From positions 124,001 through 188,000 of the forward strand of contig JAACJM010000135.1 in the NCBI GenBank assembly GCA_013368315.1: a stretch of 64,000 nt of DNA, given 5' to 3'. The DNA comes from Tetrapyrgos nigripes. Its lineage: Eukaryota > Basidiomycota > Agaricomycetes > Agaricales > Campanellaceae. Below the pieces are notes generated by a model, which did not search any database, was not told the origin of the DNA, and worked only from the letters and a program-made list of their open reading frames with translations. Both the position numbers and the translations under genes were made by a program. This document shows positions 1-10,760 of the stretch, one piece after another (position 1 is the stretch's first letter; each line of letters starts with the position of its first letter).

Positions 1-302
1 TGCGCCCTGTGACGAGCTGCGCGTGTCATGGGAAGAAGAAGAGGACAGCATAGCGGAGATAATTCATCATCGGATGAAGACAAGTACTCAAGAGGCAACT
101 TTACTGTGTATGCGCGCAGCACCCATTCCCACTCGAATCTGGATAAACTTCTTCATTCCCAAATAGGTATACTACATGCGCGTTGAAACGTGTTCTGCCA
201 GTGGAATTAATCCTACAAAAAGCCGGTCAGAATTCTGAAGAAACAGGAAGGTAGCGTCAAGACATACAAATGGCATCCAGCTCTTCCCCCTCGTCGGGAA
301 TA
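1..302. other. no gene seen
   Basis: I see no supportable gene, RNA or repeat in this stretch; open frames are short and look random. Confidence 0.4.
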
Positions 303-652
303 CTCAAGTCTGACCTTCACTTTAACAAGCGCCAAACATATCAGGCAAAAGAGAAGACGCCCACTTCTCCATCTTCCTCATCATCACTACGAAGCACCAG
401 TTAACCCGCTTCAGCGCATACAGAGGAAAGAATTTATATTCCCCATTGGGATCGAATCCCAACCACGGAACACTCGCATCTTCAAGCCTGACCTTCACTT
501 TAGCAAGCGCCAAATATATCAGGCAAAAGGGAAGACGCACACTTCTCCTCCATCTTGCTCCTCATCACCACGAAGCGCGATCCCAACTTCTTGTCCCCAG
601 TTAACCCGCTTCAGCGCATACAGAGGAAAGAATTCCCCATTGGGATGGATGC
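303..652. repeat. tandem duplication, two ~165-bp copies
   Basis: Two direct copies start near 303 (tcaagtctgaccttcac) and 482 (tcaagcctgaccttcac), each running to an ATTCCCCATTGGGAT word near 440 and 635. On the minus strand both copies read a peptide ending FFPLYALKRVNW, so the unit may derive from an exon of an unidentified gene. No longer gene is visible. Inference only for the coding origin. Confidence 0.7.
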
Positions 653-1014
653 CTTCCTTAACCAGTCCTGAGCGTTGCAGACTCGTATGCGACGCCGCTT
701 TGGAATGCTTCACCAGTGCGGTGTCAAAGTGAAAGGCCGTGCAAGTGTCTGGGTTCGATTTTGCAAAGTACTTATCATGTATACAACCGAATGAAACTGG
801 CGGGGCAATCAGGCAAATGATGATTACACTGTGACAAATAGTGATTATGCTCAGCCCCAAAAGAGGATAATAAGTAAATACCCGCAAATACTGCTGATTA
901 ATTATCTTTTTTGCTGGCGGAGGCATTTGATCACTTTATCAGTAAGTCATGTGAAAGTGACATTTTTGCGCACTTTGGCTTTTGAGCCTAAGCTGCGTCT
1001 TTTGAGCCTCAAAA

Positions 1015-1613
1015 ATGTCAGAGAAAAATACAAGGGGTAGGCCACTAGGTGTTCCAAATAAATCTGGCCATTCTGCAGGTGGAGCTAGAGCTAGGCCTAA
1101 TGCAGGCCGTAAACCATCACAATCAGCCACAACCTCTAATGAAAATAGTGGTGGAATACCTATAAGTGTGTTCTGTTTCATTATGATATTACAACTTCTC
1201 ATTAGCATCCTCTTAGGTTTACCCCATGTCAGAAAAGACACTAGAAGTGTCTTCTCCATCTTCAATAGTAAGTAATTTCGTATGATTGCTGCCAGAATGA
1301 CTATAACACAGTGCTCAGTGGCAAGAAAACCCCAGTATGTTTGATTTAGCTAATAAATTAACATTTTTGAGTTTACTCTCCATCTTAGGGATACATCATC
1401 TACTCAGGGCAATAGTACTGTAAATCCTGAAGCTTGTGAAAGTAATAGTATGTCTGATTTTTTCTTTGATCTCTAGCAATTATACTAAAACTCCTTTGTA
1501 ATTTCAGTCAATGAATTTGACCCTCAAAGGCCATTCTCTTTTCTTCCAGAGAATACTTTCTCTGAGGGCCTGGATTCTGCCTCAACAGATGACCAGGAAA
1601 CTTCAGGAAAATA
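1015..1613 (+). pseudogene. N-terminal remnant of a basic, AT-hook-like transposon protein
   Basis: The frame from ATG 1015 begins MSEKNTRGRPLGVPNKSG followed by GARARPNAGRKPSQ, two GRP/GRKP patches that resemble AT-hook DNA-binding motifs. Further down, after an AG at about 1507, an exon-like piece near 1508-1613 reads NEFDPQRPFSFLPENTFSEGL before a TAG stop. This arrangement (basic head, then a FLPE..F.EGL segment) reminds me of the start of large basidiomycete transposon-encoded proteins, but I cannot name the family with certainty. The body is missing and the exon joins are unclear, so I treat it as a truncated remnant. Confidence 0.4.
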
Positions 1614-2214
1614 GCATGTAGAAATAAAGGATGTCCAGGGGAAAATAACAGAGCAAGATGTATAAAAAAACACCAAGTCTCTACTCTCCCCTCCCTATCA
1701 CTTTCAGCTCCTGGCTGGTCTTTTGGTTGAGCCTATATGTCATCACTCACAGTGAGTACATACTCCACTTTTTCTCTCTCTCCAAATGTATACTTTAATC
1801 CTGTCCTCACAAACTGTAGGTATTGTTACTGTTGCCGTTGCCTTCAAGCCTTAACTCTCTGTAGTCACAAGGTCTCTGTTACATCTTTATCTCTGACTGG
1901 ATCTTAACTCACTGCAACATCTACAGGTCCTGTCTGTCACATATCAGCTGTGACTATGTCGTGCTTTAGTCATTACCAGTAAAAAATGAAGGATAGGTTA
2001 CAAGGCCGAATGAAATGAGGCTGAGTTCTTTACACTCTGTGTCTGCGTGTGGCGGTGCATATTCATTCTGTCTCCTCCCGTGCTGTTGTTTCCGGTTTCC
2101 CCCTTGCCCATATCCGCAGCTCCTGTATTTCTTAACGTGACCAAACAAGTTACAACATTGTTGTCCAAATATCTTTGCAACCGATAACAAAAGTTTCCAA
2201 TCTTAATCTTTCAT
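1614..2214. other. no gene seen
   Basis: Only short random frames on both strands; nothing recognisable. Confidence 0.4.
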
Positions 2215-2760
2215 TTTTGTTGTCTTTTTTCCTCTCAATCTCTTCATCTTATTCTTTTCTGATTGCTTTCCTTTTTCTTTTGCTCTCTTTCATTTTTCGT
2301 TATCTTTCTCCCTCTTGATCTCTTGTCTTGTTCTTCATCTCTTGCTTTCTTTTCTTTTTTCCTCTGTTTTCCTCACAATTTCTTCTATGTCTTGTTTTCT
2401 CTGCTAGCTCATTTTCTTATCTTCTCTCCTTTCCTCATGATCCCTTTACCTTGCTCTTCTCTGCTTGCTTCTTTTCTCAAGCTTTTAACTTTCAATTCAA
2501 GAATTTACACATCGTTGAACCAGCATAGGTACTATATGCCTACAGCCTTGTTTGTTTTATTTCTCATCTCAATCTTCTTCAAATCAATCATTCATGAGGC
2601 TTGCTTCCCTTATTTCTCTCTTCCCTTCGATTTTGACGAGTTTGCTCAAACATATATTCCTTTTTCCTCTTCATATTCTGGTCTTTCGAATTCTTCAACT
2701 GTCTGGTCCAATGCCAAAAAAAGTCCATTTAGGTTTTTGCAGCAACACTGATCTCGCAGT
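2215..2760. repeat. pyrimidine-rich low-complexity tract
   Basis: About 500 bp made largely of TTTTCTT, CTCTTG and TTTCCTC words on the plus strand. The 162-codon open frame here (2263-2751) is almost all F, S and L, which is what a C/T tract gives in any frame, so I do not call it a gene. Confidence 0.7.
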
Positions 2761-3140
2761 TCACTGCCAGCGTGCATCTCATTCTAGTACCTCTTGTATC
2801 AATCAACTTTGGCTTTAAAAGCTCTATCTCTAGACAGAGTCTCTTCCAGAATCAGCACACCTATGCCTGCTCACAATGAGCCAGGCTATACACCATAAGC
2901 CAAGGCCCAATACGCAGCCCACTTGATGGACTATCAATGGCTCAGCTTTTATTTTCTACCCCTATGTTCAGGATACCTAAACTTTTCTGGTGCATAGTGT
3001 TCTCTCATAACTGCCAGAAGTCTGTAACACTTCCTGTTTCATACCATATGCTGTACTAAAGTGGAAATAATTATTTCCCACTGAGGACACCATTTCCGAA
3101 CTCGAAGAGGCCTTTTCCGAATGCCAAAGTGTGACATGTG
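2761..3140. other. no gene seen
   Basis: No supportable gene; no strong repeat before the foldback element that follows. Confidence 0.4.
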
Positions 3141-3670
3141 ACATCCGAATTCACAATCACATTCCGAATTCATAAAGATGAGTATCGAATTCAGAGAGTT
3201 GAAGACCGAAGCCAGTATTGAAGAGGATTGATGACCAAACTCATGAAGTCAATCCCAACTCTGACTCCTGACTCCTGCTTTATGATTTGCCAAATACTTA
3301 CAAGTCGCCTGAATACTTGCAGACACATATGGCAATAAACTGTGCAAAAAATCCAAATTGGCTTTTTTTTCACAGGTTGACCCTTTTTTGGCCAGGTTGT
3401 ACCGAGTTTCTGTCAAAATTGATACAATCTGAGATGCTGATTTGGGACCTACATCTGCAAGTACATATTTGGGACACTTGTAAGTATTCAGGCCATTTAC
3501 AAGTATTCAGCAAATCATAAATCAGTAGTTGAGACTCAACTCTTTTGAATTCAGTCATTGATCCCCTCAATTTAGTACTTGACTTAAGGAGCTCGGTTTT
3601 CAACTCTCTGAATTCAATACTTACTTCGTGAATTCGGAATACAATTGTCATGCTTTTGAATTCGGAAATT
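3141..3670. mobile_element. foldback (long inverted repeat) element
   Basis: Left arm 3141 to about 3335 and right arm about 3470-3670 are imperfect reverse complements. Matching landmarks are the repeated CCGAATTC words, GAATTCAGAGAGTTGAAGACCGA against the reversed GAATTCAGAGAGTTGAAAACCGA, and the TACTTACAAGTCGCCTGAATACTTG segment mirrored by CAAGTATTCAGG near 3480-3500. The centre (about 3336-3469) is unique and non-coding. I could not place exact ends or a target duplication. It looks like a non-autonomous foldback or MITE. Confidence 0.6.
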
Positions 3671-4078
3671 GTGGTAAAGAGCACACACTTGGCTCTAAGC
3701 AGTAGGTGTAGACAGAACAACAGTAGACAGATAATGATGAGAGACTAGTCCCAAGACAAAGTTAATATTAAGTGAAAACAAGAAATACATGAGATGCTCA
3801 CCCAGTCCCAAGACAAAGAGGTCAAGATGGGGACTAGGGAGCTACTACTCTAAGCTTATATACACGGAACAGAAATAAAGATAAAAGCTAAGTAAAGTGA
3901 AGAAAGGAATCAGAGAACTGTCCAGAACAATCAAAGTACAGCCTAATAGTAGCACCTCAAGACAATGGTGCATTGTCCTGAGATTTGAATTGAAAACTTT
4001 GATGGGCTCACCCTAGCCCTATGTTACTGGTCCCACAGTGGTACCAGGCCTCCTGCTGGGATAATGTGCAGGTACCTT
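3671..4078. other. no gene seen
   Basis: Unremarkable non-coding sequence between two repeats. Confidence 0.4.
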
Positions 4079-4110
4079 GATGGTTCCTGGGCCTGCTGTG
4101 CTGTCTGAGG

Positions 4111-4637
4111 CTGCTGTCAAGGTGGCTAGGCTGTAGGTTGGTTCCTCGTTGCTGTAGAGCTCATTGTTGATGAAGATGGCCTGGTACCCAGCTGTTCCTG
4201 TGGGTACCAGCCAGTACCCTAGTATGTTCTGGATGCCCTGGACAGTGTGGTGATGACTGTGAAGGCAGCTTGTTGATATGTGGGCTGGTTGTCACTGTGT
4301 GGAAAAATGAGGAGAAAATAGGAATTTATTTAAAAGCTGTGGTAGGTACCATATGATTGCTATATTAGGAAGTCACAGCCACTATGGATTGATGGATTGT
4401 GTTGCAGTTAGGTGGAGAGTGGTGTGGAAAAATCATGAAAAATGTTGAAAATATTAGGAGCTGTGCAGTTGTTGCTGTGGACAGTAATCTCACAGATGTG
4501 CCTCAAATCACTAAGTCCCCAACCCTAACCCAACCCTAACCAATGGTACCTGGGCCTGCTGTCAAGGTGGCTAGGCTGTAGGCTGGTTCCTCGTTGCTGT
4601 AGAGCTCATTGTTGATGAAGATAGCCTGGTACTTGGC
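4111..4637. repeat. direct repeat pair of ~80 bp, 446 bp apart
   Basis: CTGCTGTCAAGGTGGCTAGG and the following ~60 bp (through GTTGATGAAGATGGCCTGG) occur at 4111-4190 and again at about 4557-4637 with only a few changes. Both copies sit among GGTACC-containing words. The second copy directly precedes the Ulp1-DDE remnant, so the repeat may be part of that element or a separate insertion. Confidence 0.65.
4519..4542. repeat. short telomere-like CCCTAACC run
   Basis: Two CCAACCCTAACC units in tandem, next to the start of the second direct-repeat copy. CCCTAA is the usual fungal telomere unit, but two units are too few to claim an interstitial telomere. Confidence 0.4.
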
Positions 4638-4695
4638 CAGTACCTCTGGACACTCTAGTCAAAAATAACACCAATGTCCATTCCATCATCTGCAG

Positions 4696-7255
4696 TCACG
4701 ACAAGCTAAACTACGGCAAACACTACCCTCTCTGGATCATCAACTACTGGTTGTGTGTAGACACTATTCACACATTGCAGAAAGAGTGGCAGTCTGCTGT
4801 CAACACAATCCAGAAGTGAAGAACAGTGGAGTCCCTTGTTAATGGGGAGTCTCTCCCACTCATTGAGCAGGCATATGACATGCTGAAGTGACTTCAGTGG
4901 AGCAGCAACATTAATAACTTCTCTATTCCAGTCCAAATCAACTATCTCGCTCGGTTCTTCACTACAAGATGGCTATCTAGCAACAACATGGACCTCCTCC
5001 TCAAGTTGCTATGAGAAAAGGTTGTAGGTGTTGGGCATGGCTGGAAGGTTGAGATACCTGGGGAGACACTCATGTTTGTCTGTAAAATCATCCAGGCTTA
5101 CAACAAGCAGGACACCTACCATGATTTCTCGAGCAAGGAGTTCCAGTGGATTCAGCACATTGGACAGAAGTTGGCATCAGGACAAATGACTTGGCTGGGG
5201 ACAATTGCAAATGTCCAGGAGACACACTGGGTAGTGCTTGTGATTGATGCGGAGGGTCATACCATCTTTCATGCCAATTCCTTGGGAACTGCAATTGATG
5301 ATGAGCTCAAGCTTGCTCTACAATGGTGGACCTACCAGCATTTGGGGGTGGGTTTCAGTATCTGTGATATGCCTATTTGCAGGCAACAAGATGGATATTC
5401 GTGCAGAGTGTTGGCTTTGAGGGCCCTTCAGGCCTTTCTCTTGAATGACTCGGATTGTCTTGATGATGGCACAAAACCTGAGGACCTCTGGTTGAGCAGC
5501 TTTCTGGAAATAATGGAGCCACATGAGGCAAAGGTGAGCATTATATATACAGAAAACTATCACAGCTGACCTGGTTTATCTACTTTAGAGCTCAACCACT
5601 GGCAGTATGGAAAATGAGCTTAAAGCTGATGTTGATGATCCTGATGACAATGAGGTTGTCTTTGAAGATGAGGATGCACTCGAGACTGACTATAATGATG
5701 CTTTGTCAGAAGCTGAGGAAGGATTCGATATGGAGAGCACATACAGCAAAACCAAGGATAGCGGTGACGAGTCTGATTACCAGGACAGGGAGGATAGTGA
5801 TAGCGGGAACGAGAATGAGAACAAGAGGGGCAATGAGTCTGATTACCAGGACAGGGAGGATAGTGATAGCGAGAACAAGAATGAGAGTGCAGCAGCTAAC
5901 AAGCATCAGGTTAATGGTGAGAAGGACACCAATGTGTAGACTGTGTCCAGACTAACAAAATTGTCAAATAACTCTCAAGCACAAAAGGAATCTGTGTCAC
6001 CTACTACCCTGGCGGTATCAACAGCACCTCCCTCAAAGCAAAAAATTGAAGAGGCTTCTGAGAGTACCAATACTGCTATGTCACAGCCAAAAAAGTGTAC
6101 AGCCGTGTCTGCAGTTCGTCATGGCAAAGAAAAGATGGACGATGGCATAGCCAACCACAAACCTATTGGGCTGTTTCAATACTTCAAGCCATGCACCAAA
6201 GAAGAAGCCAAGGAGCAAAGCTTACGAGGTTTTGAGGCTAATGAGGAGTGGAAGGCCACAAGAAAAAAAGTTGGGGACAATGCAGTCAAAACAGAGAGAG
6301 TGTGCTTGAGAAAACAGAAGTCAAGGGAGAAGAAGAAAGCACTTGAGATCGAGGGTATACAGAGTCAGGCTGGAGGTACAAGGCATAAAGTGAGTTATTG
6401 TCTGATATTAAACAACGAGATGTCTCACCAGTAACAACAGACAAAGAAGACAAAGAATGTTGTATTGATGGATAATTCTTTAAAAAGGTCGAAGCAGCGG
6501 CTGGCAGAAAACTCGACTGAAGCGCAAGATCGAGGCTCAAGTTAAAGAGAAGAAATGAAAGCCCCAGGGTCGGAAAAAGACAAAAGAAACGCCCAGGGAA
6601 ATATATGAACTTCCACACACTGTTTATTATTCAGAGGGTAGAGGAAGTGGGTAAAAATGCAGGCCCGAAGATGAGTCCTACAGAGATTGTAAAGATTTTG
6701 CAGAAGGAGGACGAGGAACTTTTTGCACACCTTAGCCCTACAACGGTGAGGGGTTGGATTGACTACAGAAGGACTCATTTCTGCCAACCAACACTCCTAG
6801 ACACTCAAAGGGAGGAAGAAGAGGCATACTTGTACATCAATTTCAGAGTATGATGACAAGAAATACAATACTCACAACATGACAGGCATCCTACCCAAAT
6901 GTTGTCCTGGCTGTCAAGGCTCATTTACAGGCACTGCATGATGCCAAGCTACCGCTGTCCGTAATCACAGTCCGTGGTGTACTCCTGGCTACAGTCATGG
7001 ACATGGCTCCAGAAGTCTTGCAGAAGACCTTCAAGGATGGCTCTCAGTTCCAGGCATCTGAGTTTGTTTCTCCATGATGCCATGAAATGGTCACCTCGGA
7101 AATCCACCCATGCCGCTCACAAGCTACCTGATGACTGGAAAGATCAGTGCGAGCGGTCATTCCTCCAAAAAGCCCACACTATCAAGCACGAAGACATGGT
7201 TCTGGCCTTTCTGGTTCACTCTGACCAGACAAATGTGGTTACTAGGGACTTCTAG
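4696..7255 (+). pseudogene. decayed Ulp1-peptidase / DDE transposase fusion gene, truncated
   Basis: One reading frame carries a C48 (Ulp1/SUMO-protease-like) domain at about 4696-5533: HWVVLVID supplies the His and following Asp, and QQDGYSCR the Gln and catalytic Cys. A 55-bp intron (5534-5588) leads in frame to an acidic tail with two DYQDREDSDS repeats, then across a single TAG (5937) into the GLFQYFKP segment that opens a basidiomycete DDE-type transposase. Later pieces give a helix-turn-helix-like region (6605-6760), KTFKDGSQFQASEFV, then after a frameshift near 7070 KWSPRKSTHAAHKLPDDW and HSDQTNVV. The sequence stops just at the first expected catalytic Asp, so the core is gone. In-frame TGAs lie at 4817, 4889 and 5012. 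The Ulp1 part may help the transposase by cleaving SUMO-like tags (inference). Not functional. Confidence 0.75.
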
Positions 7256-7261
7256 GGTCTG

Positions 7262-7370
7262 AGTAGGGTTTTTCCCTAGGAGAGGGGCAGGATTTGGGTA
7301 GGGGAGGGGCAGGGTTTGGGTAGAGGAAGGGGAGGATTTGGGCAGAGGAGGGGTAGCGGAGAGGGAGAGG
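7262..7370. repeat. G-rich minisatellite
   Basis: Four to five degenerate copies of a ~25-bp unit of the type GGGGAGGGGCAGGRTTTGGGTA. It lies exactly where the transposase coding sequence breaks off, so it may mark the breakpoint. G-runs could form quadruplexes (inference). Confidence 0.65.
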
Positions 7371-7482
7371 AGAGACAGGAGAGAGATGTGTCTGCACTTA
7401 CCTTGATTGTATTTTTACTGCAGACTTTTTTCCGACATTGACTTACATTGATAGTATTTTTTTTGGTGAGATTGGAGTCCAA

Positions 7483-7604
7483 CACGCAGCTGGACGCTCA
7501 AGTCGTTCATGCTGCATGCAGAGTACTTATATTGATAGGATTGAGATTTTGAGTGACACGCAGCTGGACGCTCAAGTCGTCCATGCTGCGTGCAGAGTAC
7601 TTAC
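7483..7604. repeat. two 48-bp direct repeats, palindrome field begins
   Basis: Copies at 7483-7530 and 7557-7604 (period 74) share CACGCAGCTGGACGCTCAAG and the following TCGTYCATGCTGC. Each contains the composite palindrome word GACGCTCAAGTCGT seen again at 10724-10738. Confidence 0.8.
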
Positions 7605-7606
7605 AT

Positions 7607-7860
7607 CTGCATGAACTTCTTGGTCGTTCATGCCTTGTTCCTCTCATTCATCTGCGTGGACGACTAAGTCGTTCACGCAATTTTACTCTCATTTATTCTG
7701 TGTGAACGACCTGGTCGTTCACGCCTTTTTCTTCTCATTAATTCTGCGTGAACGACCAAGTCGTTCACGCCTTTTTTCTCTTATGAATCTGCGTGAACAA
7801 CTTGGTCGTTCACGCGATTTTACTCTCATTTATTCTGCGTGAACGACCAATCGTTCACGC
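7607..7860. repeat. array of six ~25-bp palindromes, ~46-bp period
   Basis: Six near-perfect palindromes start near 7607, 7654, 7701, 7746, 7791 and 7837. The third-quarter one is perfect: GCGTGAACGACCAAGTCGTT followed by CACGC. Each is two inverted half-sites GTGAACGAC around a CAA, TAA or CTG spacer. They are separated by ~21-bp T-rich linkers of the type TTTTACTCTCATTTATTCT. Periodicity is 45-47 bp. Open frames across it are by-products. Confidence 0.85.
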
Positions 7861-7898
7861 TTTTTATGCTCATTGGGTGAAAGAGCACATAAGATGTC

Positions 7899-8545
7899 TG
7901 GTGCACAGACCAAGTCAGAACGCCTAGAGCGTTTGCTTGGTCCGTGCACATCTGTACGCCCAAAGCGTCCATGAACGCTTTGGGCATACAGATGCGGTGT
8001 GGGTGTTTCCTGTGCACGGACCAACCCAGAACGCCCAAAGCGTTTGGTTGGTCCGTGCACATCTGTACGCTCAAAGCGTTCACTGACGCTTTGGGCGTTT
8101 AGATGTCCTGTGGTTTCCTGTGCACGGACCAAGTCAGAACGCCCAAAGCGTTTGCTTGGTCCGTGCACATCTGTACGCCCAAAACGTCCGTGAACGCTTT
8201 GGGCGTACAAATGTGGTGTGGAATGTTTCCTGTGCACGGACCAACTCAGAACGCCAAAGCGTTTGGTTGGTCCTTGCACATCTGTACGCCCAAAGCGTCA
8301 GTGAACGCTTTGGGCGTTCAGATGTCCTGTGCACAGACCGTTTGCTTGGTCCGCACATCTGGACGCTCAAAGTGTCCGTGAATGCTTTGGGCGTCCAGGT
8401 GCTGCAGTCCACGGACCAAGTAAGACGCCCAAAGCGTTCGTGTGGTCCGTGCACATCTAGATGCCCAAAAGCGTTTGGGTGGTCTGTGCACATCCGGACG
8501 CTCAAAGCGTTAGTGAACGCTTTGGGCGTTCGGATATCAGTGCCT
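7899..8545. repeat. array of ~110-bp composite units, each with two palindromes
   Basis: Units begin with GTGCACGGACCAA at about 7901, 8012, 8120, 8232 and 8329, then become irregular near 8408-8545. Each unit holds a ~50-bp palindrome (GTGCACGGACCAA ... TTGGTCCGTGCAC) with AACGCCCAAAGCGTT inside it, then a second palindrome (ATCTGTACGCCCAAAGCGT mirrored by ACGCTTTGGGCGTACAGAT). All frames of 60-150 codons here are repetitive and change frame between units, so none is called. Confidence 0.85.
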
Positions 8546-8639
8546 TATTTTACAAAGTAGAATTAGTTGTATTTACAAGACATAGTAGTAATACATGTAT
8601 ACACAAATTTATAGATACTTTGAGGGGAGTGTCAAGTTC

Positions 8640-9357
8640 ATGACGCTTTGAGCATCAGAACTCCACTCTGAGACTGTGCCGACTTGGTCGTCGGTACGAG
8701 TTCCATGTACTAATGTGAGATGGTGCATGCTCTTACACACACGATGTGATATTGTGGCATAGGTATATTTACAGGTCGACCGTACTCCAGGCAGCCTCCA
8801 CATACAATTCGTGCCGACTTGGTTGGTACGCATTGTATGTAGGAGCACATTGGAGAATATATTCACAACCGGGCTGACGACTAAGTCGTCACAAATTATA
8901 TGTAGATACAATTTGTTTTAGAACCCTAGATACAGCATGAACGACTAAGTCATTCACGCTGGATGCTAGATGCATGCTAGTAAGATCAAGTACTTTACTC
9001 AACGCATTGAGCTTCAAGAAAAGTACTTGCCGACTACTAGCTACAACCAGCAACGACTTGGACGTCGTGCTGGAATACAGACTGTAAGTTTAGAAATAGA
9101 CAGAGAGTGAAAGAGAGTGAAAAAAGAAATGGGGATATTCAGGTTGTGTGTCTAAATACAGCGATGACCTGAGCGTCATAATTATCAATGTGAACAGACA
9201 CAGACTTGACGAACGACGGTATTCTGTAGATACAGCCAGCAACGACTTGCGCGTCATGCTGGAATGAAGGCTTCAAGTTATAAATTTATTGTACTTACTT
9301 ACATCAATAGTAATTTATAGCAGATATAGTGTGAACGACGACGAAGTCGTTCACGCT
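8640..9357. repeat. scattered single palindromes of the same type
   Basis: Isolated palindromes lie near 8640-8658 (GACGCTTTGAGCATC), 8676-8697, 8876-8890 (GACGACTAAGTCGTC, perfect), 8935-8959, 9047-9073 (CCAGCAACGAC ... GTCGTGCTGG), 9161-9183, 9234-9261 and 9330-9357. They reuse the half-sites of the arrays on either side. No gene is visible between them. Confidence 0.75.
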
Positions 9358-9389
9358 GGATGCAGTCCGACGGTCTAAAAACCCATCCC

Positions 9390-10310
9390 ATCGTGTTCGG
9401 AGGGTTAAATAACCCTGGAATCGAATCCTTGGTGACGTATGTTGGACCAGGGGGCGAGGAGTTGTGAAGTTAGTGGGGAGGAGGAGGAGAGGATGGTGAT
9501 ATCGCGAGAACGCGAAGTCGGAGGGTCTTAACGAGGGTGGGGATGGAGTTGGAGGGTCTAAAAATGTTAGAATAAGCAGAGAAAAGAAAGAAAATGAGGA
9601 GAAAATGCGTACCTGTGGTGGAAGTTGTGCAAAAGGGATAATGACGATGTGGCAAGCGGCACAGGCCCAGGGTGGGATTTGCAGGCCCAGGAAGTGTTTT
9701 AATCGTATTCGGAGGGTTGAATAACCCCAGAAACGACTCCGGAAGCATAGAAATAGATGGAGAACATAGTAGGATGTGAAAGTAGGCAAAAAAGCCCCAA
9801 AAATGCGAATAAAAACCTCCTGAAGCACACTGAAATTTGCTAGGACACCTCCAGGGACGGAGAGATCGCCTAGAGCCAGAGAAGTGGCCTCAGGAGGGTG
9901 ATCGCGTTCGGAGACTTGGACGCGTAAGTTGAAGAGTTAATGACAGCTTCAAGCGGTCACATGAGTAGGCGCGTGAATGGTCTTAATAGTATTATTAATA
10001 CTTCCAAGTCGAAATATTACTACTGTAGTGAGCACACTCGGTATAGTACTATGGGGTATTCTATATATTGTTTGTTGTTTTCTTCATGGGATTCAGCGCG
10101 TTCGACTACTATGAAGTTTCCTTGGAATTTCAGATGAGTACATTGTTTTGTCAATATCTTCTTCAACTCTAATTCGTTTTCGATGGTTAGTAGTGCGTTA
10201 TGAAGCGCCAGTAAAGGGGTTTCTGAATATATACCAATGGTTCTAAAAGTCAAGCAAGGTGCATTTAGTAAGGCAAGATGCATATACTGCATGTTCAATA
10301 TCACTTCTCT
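9390..10310. other. no gene seen; short repeats
   Basis: The word TTCGGAGGGTTRAATAACCC occurs at about 9399 and 9708, and TCGCGTTCGGAG at 9903. A 174-codon minus-strand frame (9304-9828) is low in structure and matches nothing I know, so it is not called. 9930-10310 shows nothing. Confidence 0.4.
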
Positions 10311-10323
10311 GACTTGAAGTTGG

Positions 10324-10760
10324 GTGTCAGACCCGAGAATCTAGTTCTGACGCTTTGAGCGTCAGACTCTCGCATCTGGTTCTGACGCTCAAAGCGTCAG
10401 TCTCTGACTTGGGTGTCAGACCCGAGAATCTGGTCCTGACGCGGACGCTTTGAGCGTCAGACTCTCGCATCTGGTTCTGACGCTCAAAGCGTCAGTCTCT
10501 GACTCGAGTATCAGACCCGAGAATCTAGTCCTGACGCGGACGCTTTGAGCGTCAGACCCTCGCATCCGGTTCTGACGCTCAAAGCGTCAGTCTCTGACTT
10601 GGGTGTCAGACCCGAGAATCTGGTCCTGACGCGGACACTTTGAGCGTCAGACTCTCGCATCTGGTTCTGACGCTCAAAGCGTCAGTCTCTGACTTGAGTG
10701 TCAGACCCAAGAATCTGGTTCTGACGCTCAAGTCGTCAGTCTCCGACTTGAGCGTCAGGA
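10324..10760. repeat. five 95-bp tandem units with mirrored palindromes
   Basis: Units start with GTCAGACCC at about 10325, 10415, 10510, 10605 and 10700 (first spacing 90 bp, the rest 95). Each has GACGCTTTGAGCGTC and its reverse complement GACGCTCAAAGCGTC. The array ends in a perfect 15-bp inverted repeat: CTGACGCTCAAGTCG (10721-10735), an 8-nt loop, and its complement (10744-10758). A last isolated palindrome GACGCTTTAAGCGTC is at 10829-10843. Confidence 0.85.

Noticed and set aside
2263..2751. 162-codon ORF
   Set aside because: Pure pyrimidine-tract product (F/S/L-rich) with no domain.
4519..4542. Interstitial telomere
   Set aside because: Just two CCCTAACC-type units; could be chance or part of the adjacent repeat.
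7607..7860. CRISPR-like regular repeat-spacer layout
   Set aside because: The spacers are alike rather than unique, no cas genes, and the sequence is eukaryotic.
7826..8560. Overlapping ORFs of 60-150 codons on both strands in the palindrome arrays
   Set aside because: Frames follow the tandem units and read the same short peptides (RFG, TDQVR, VHG) repeatedly; by-products of repetition.
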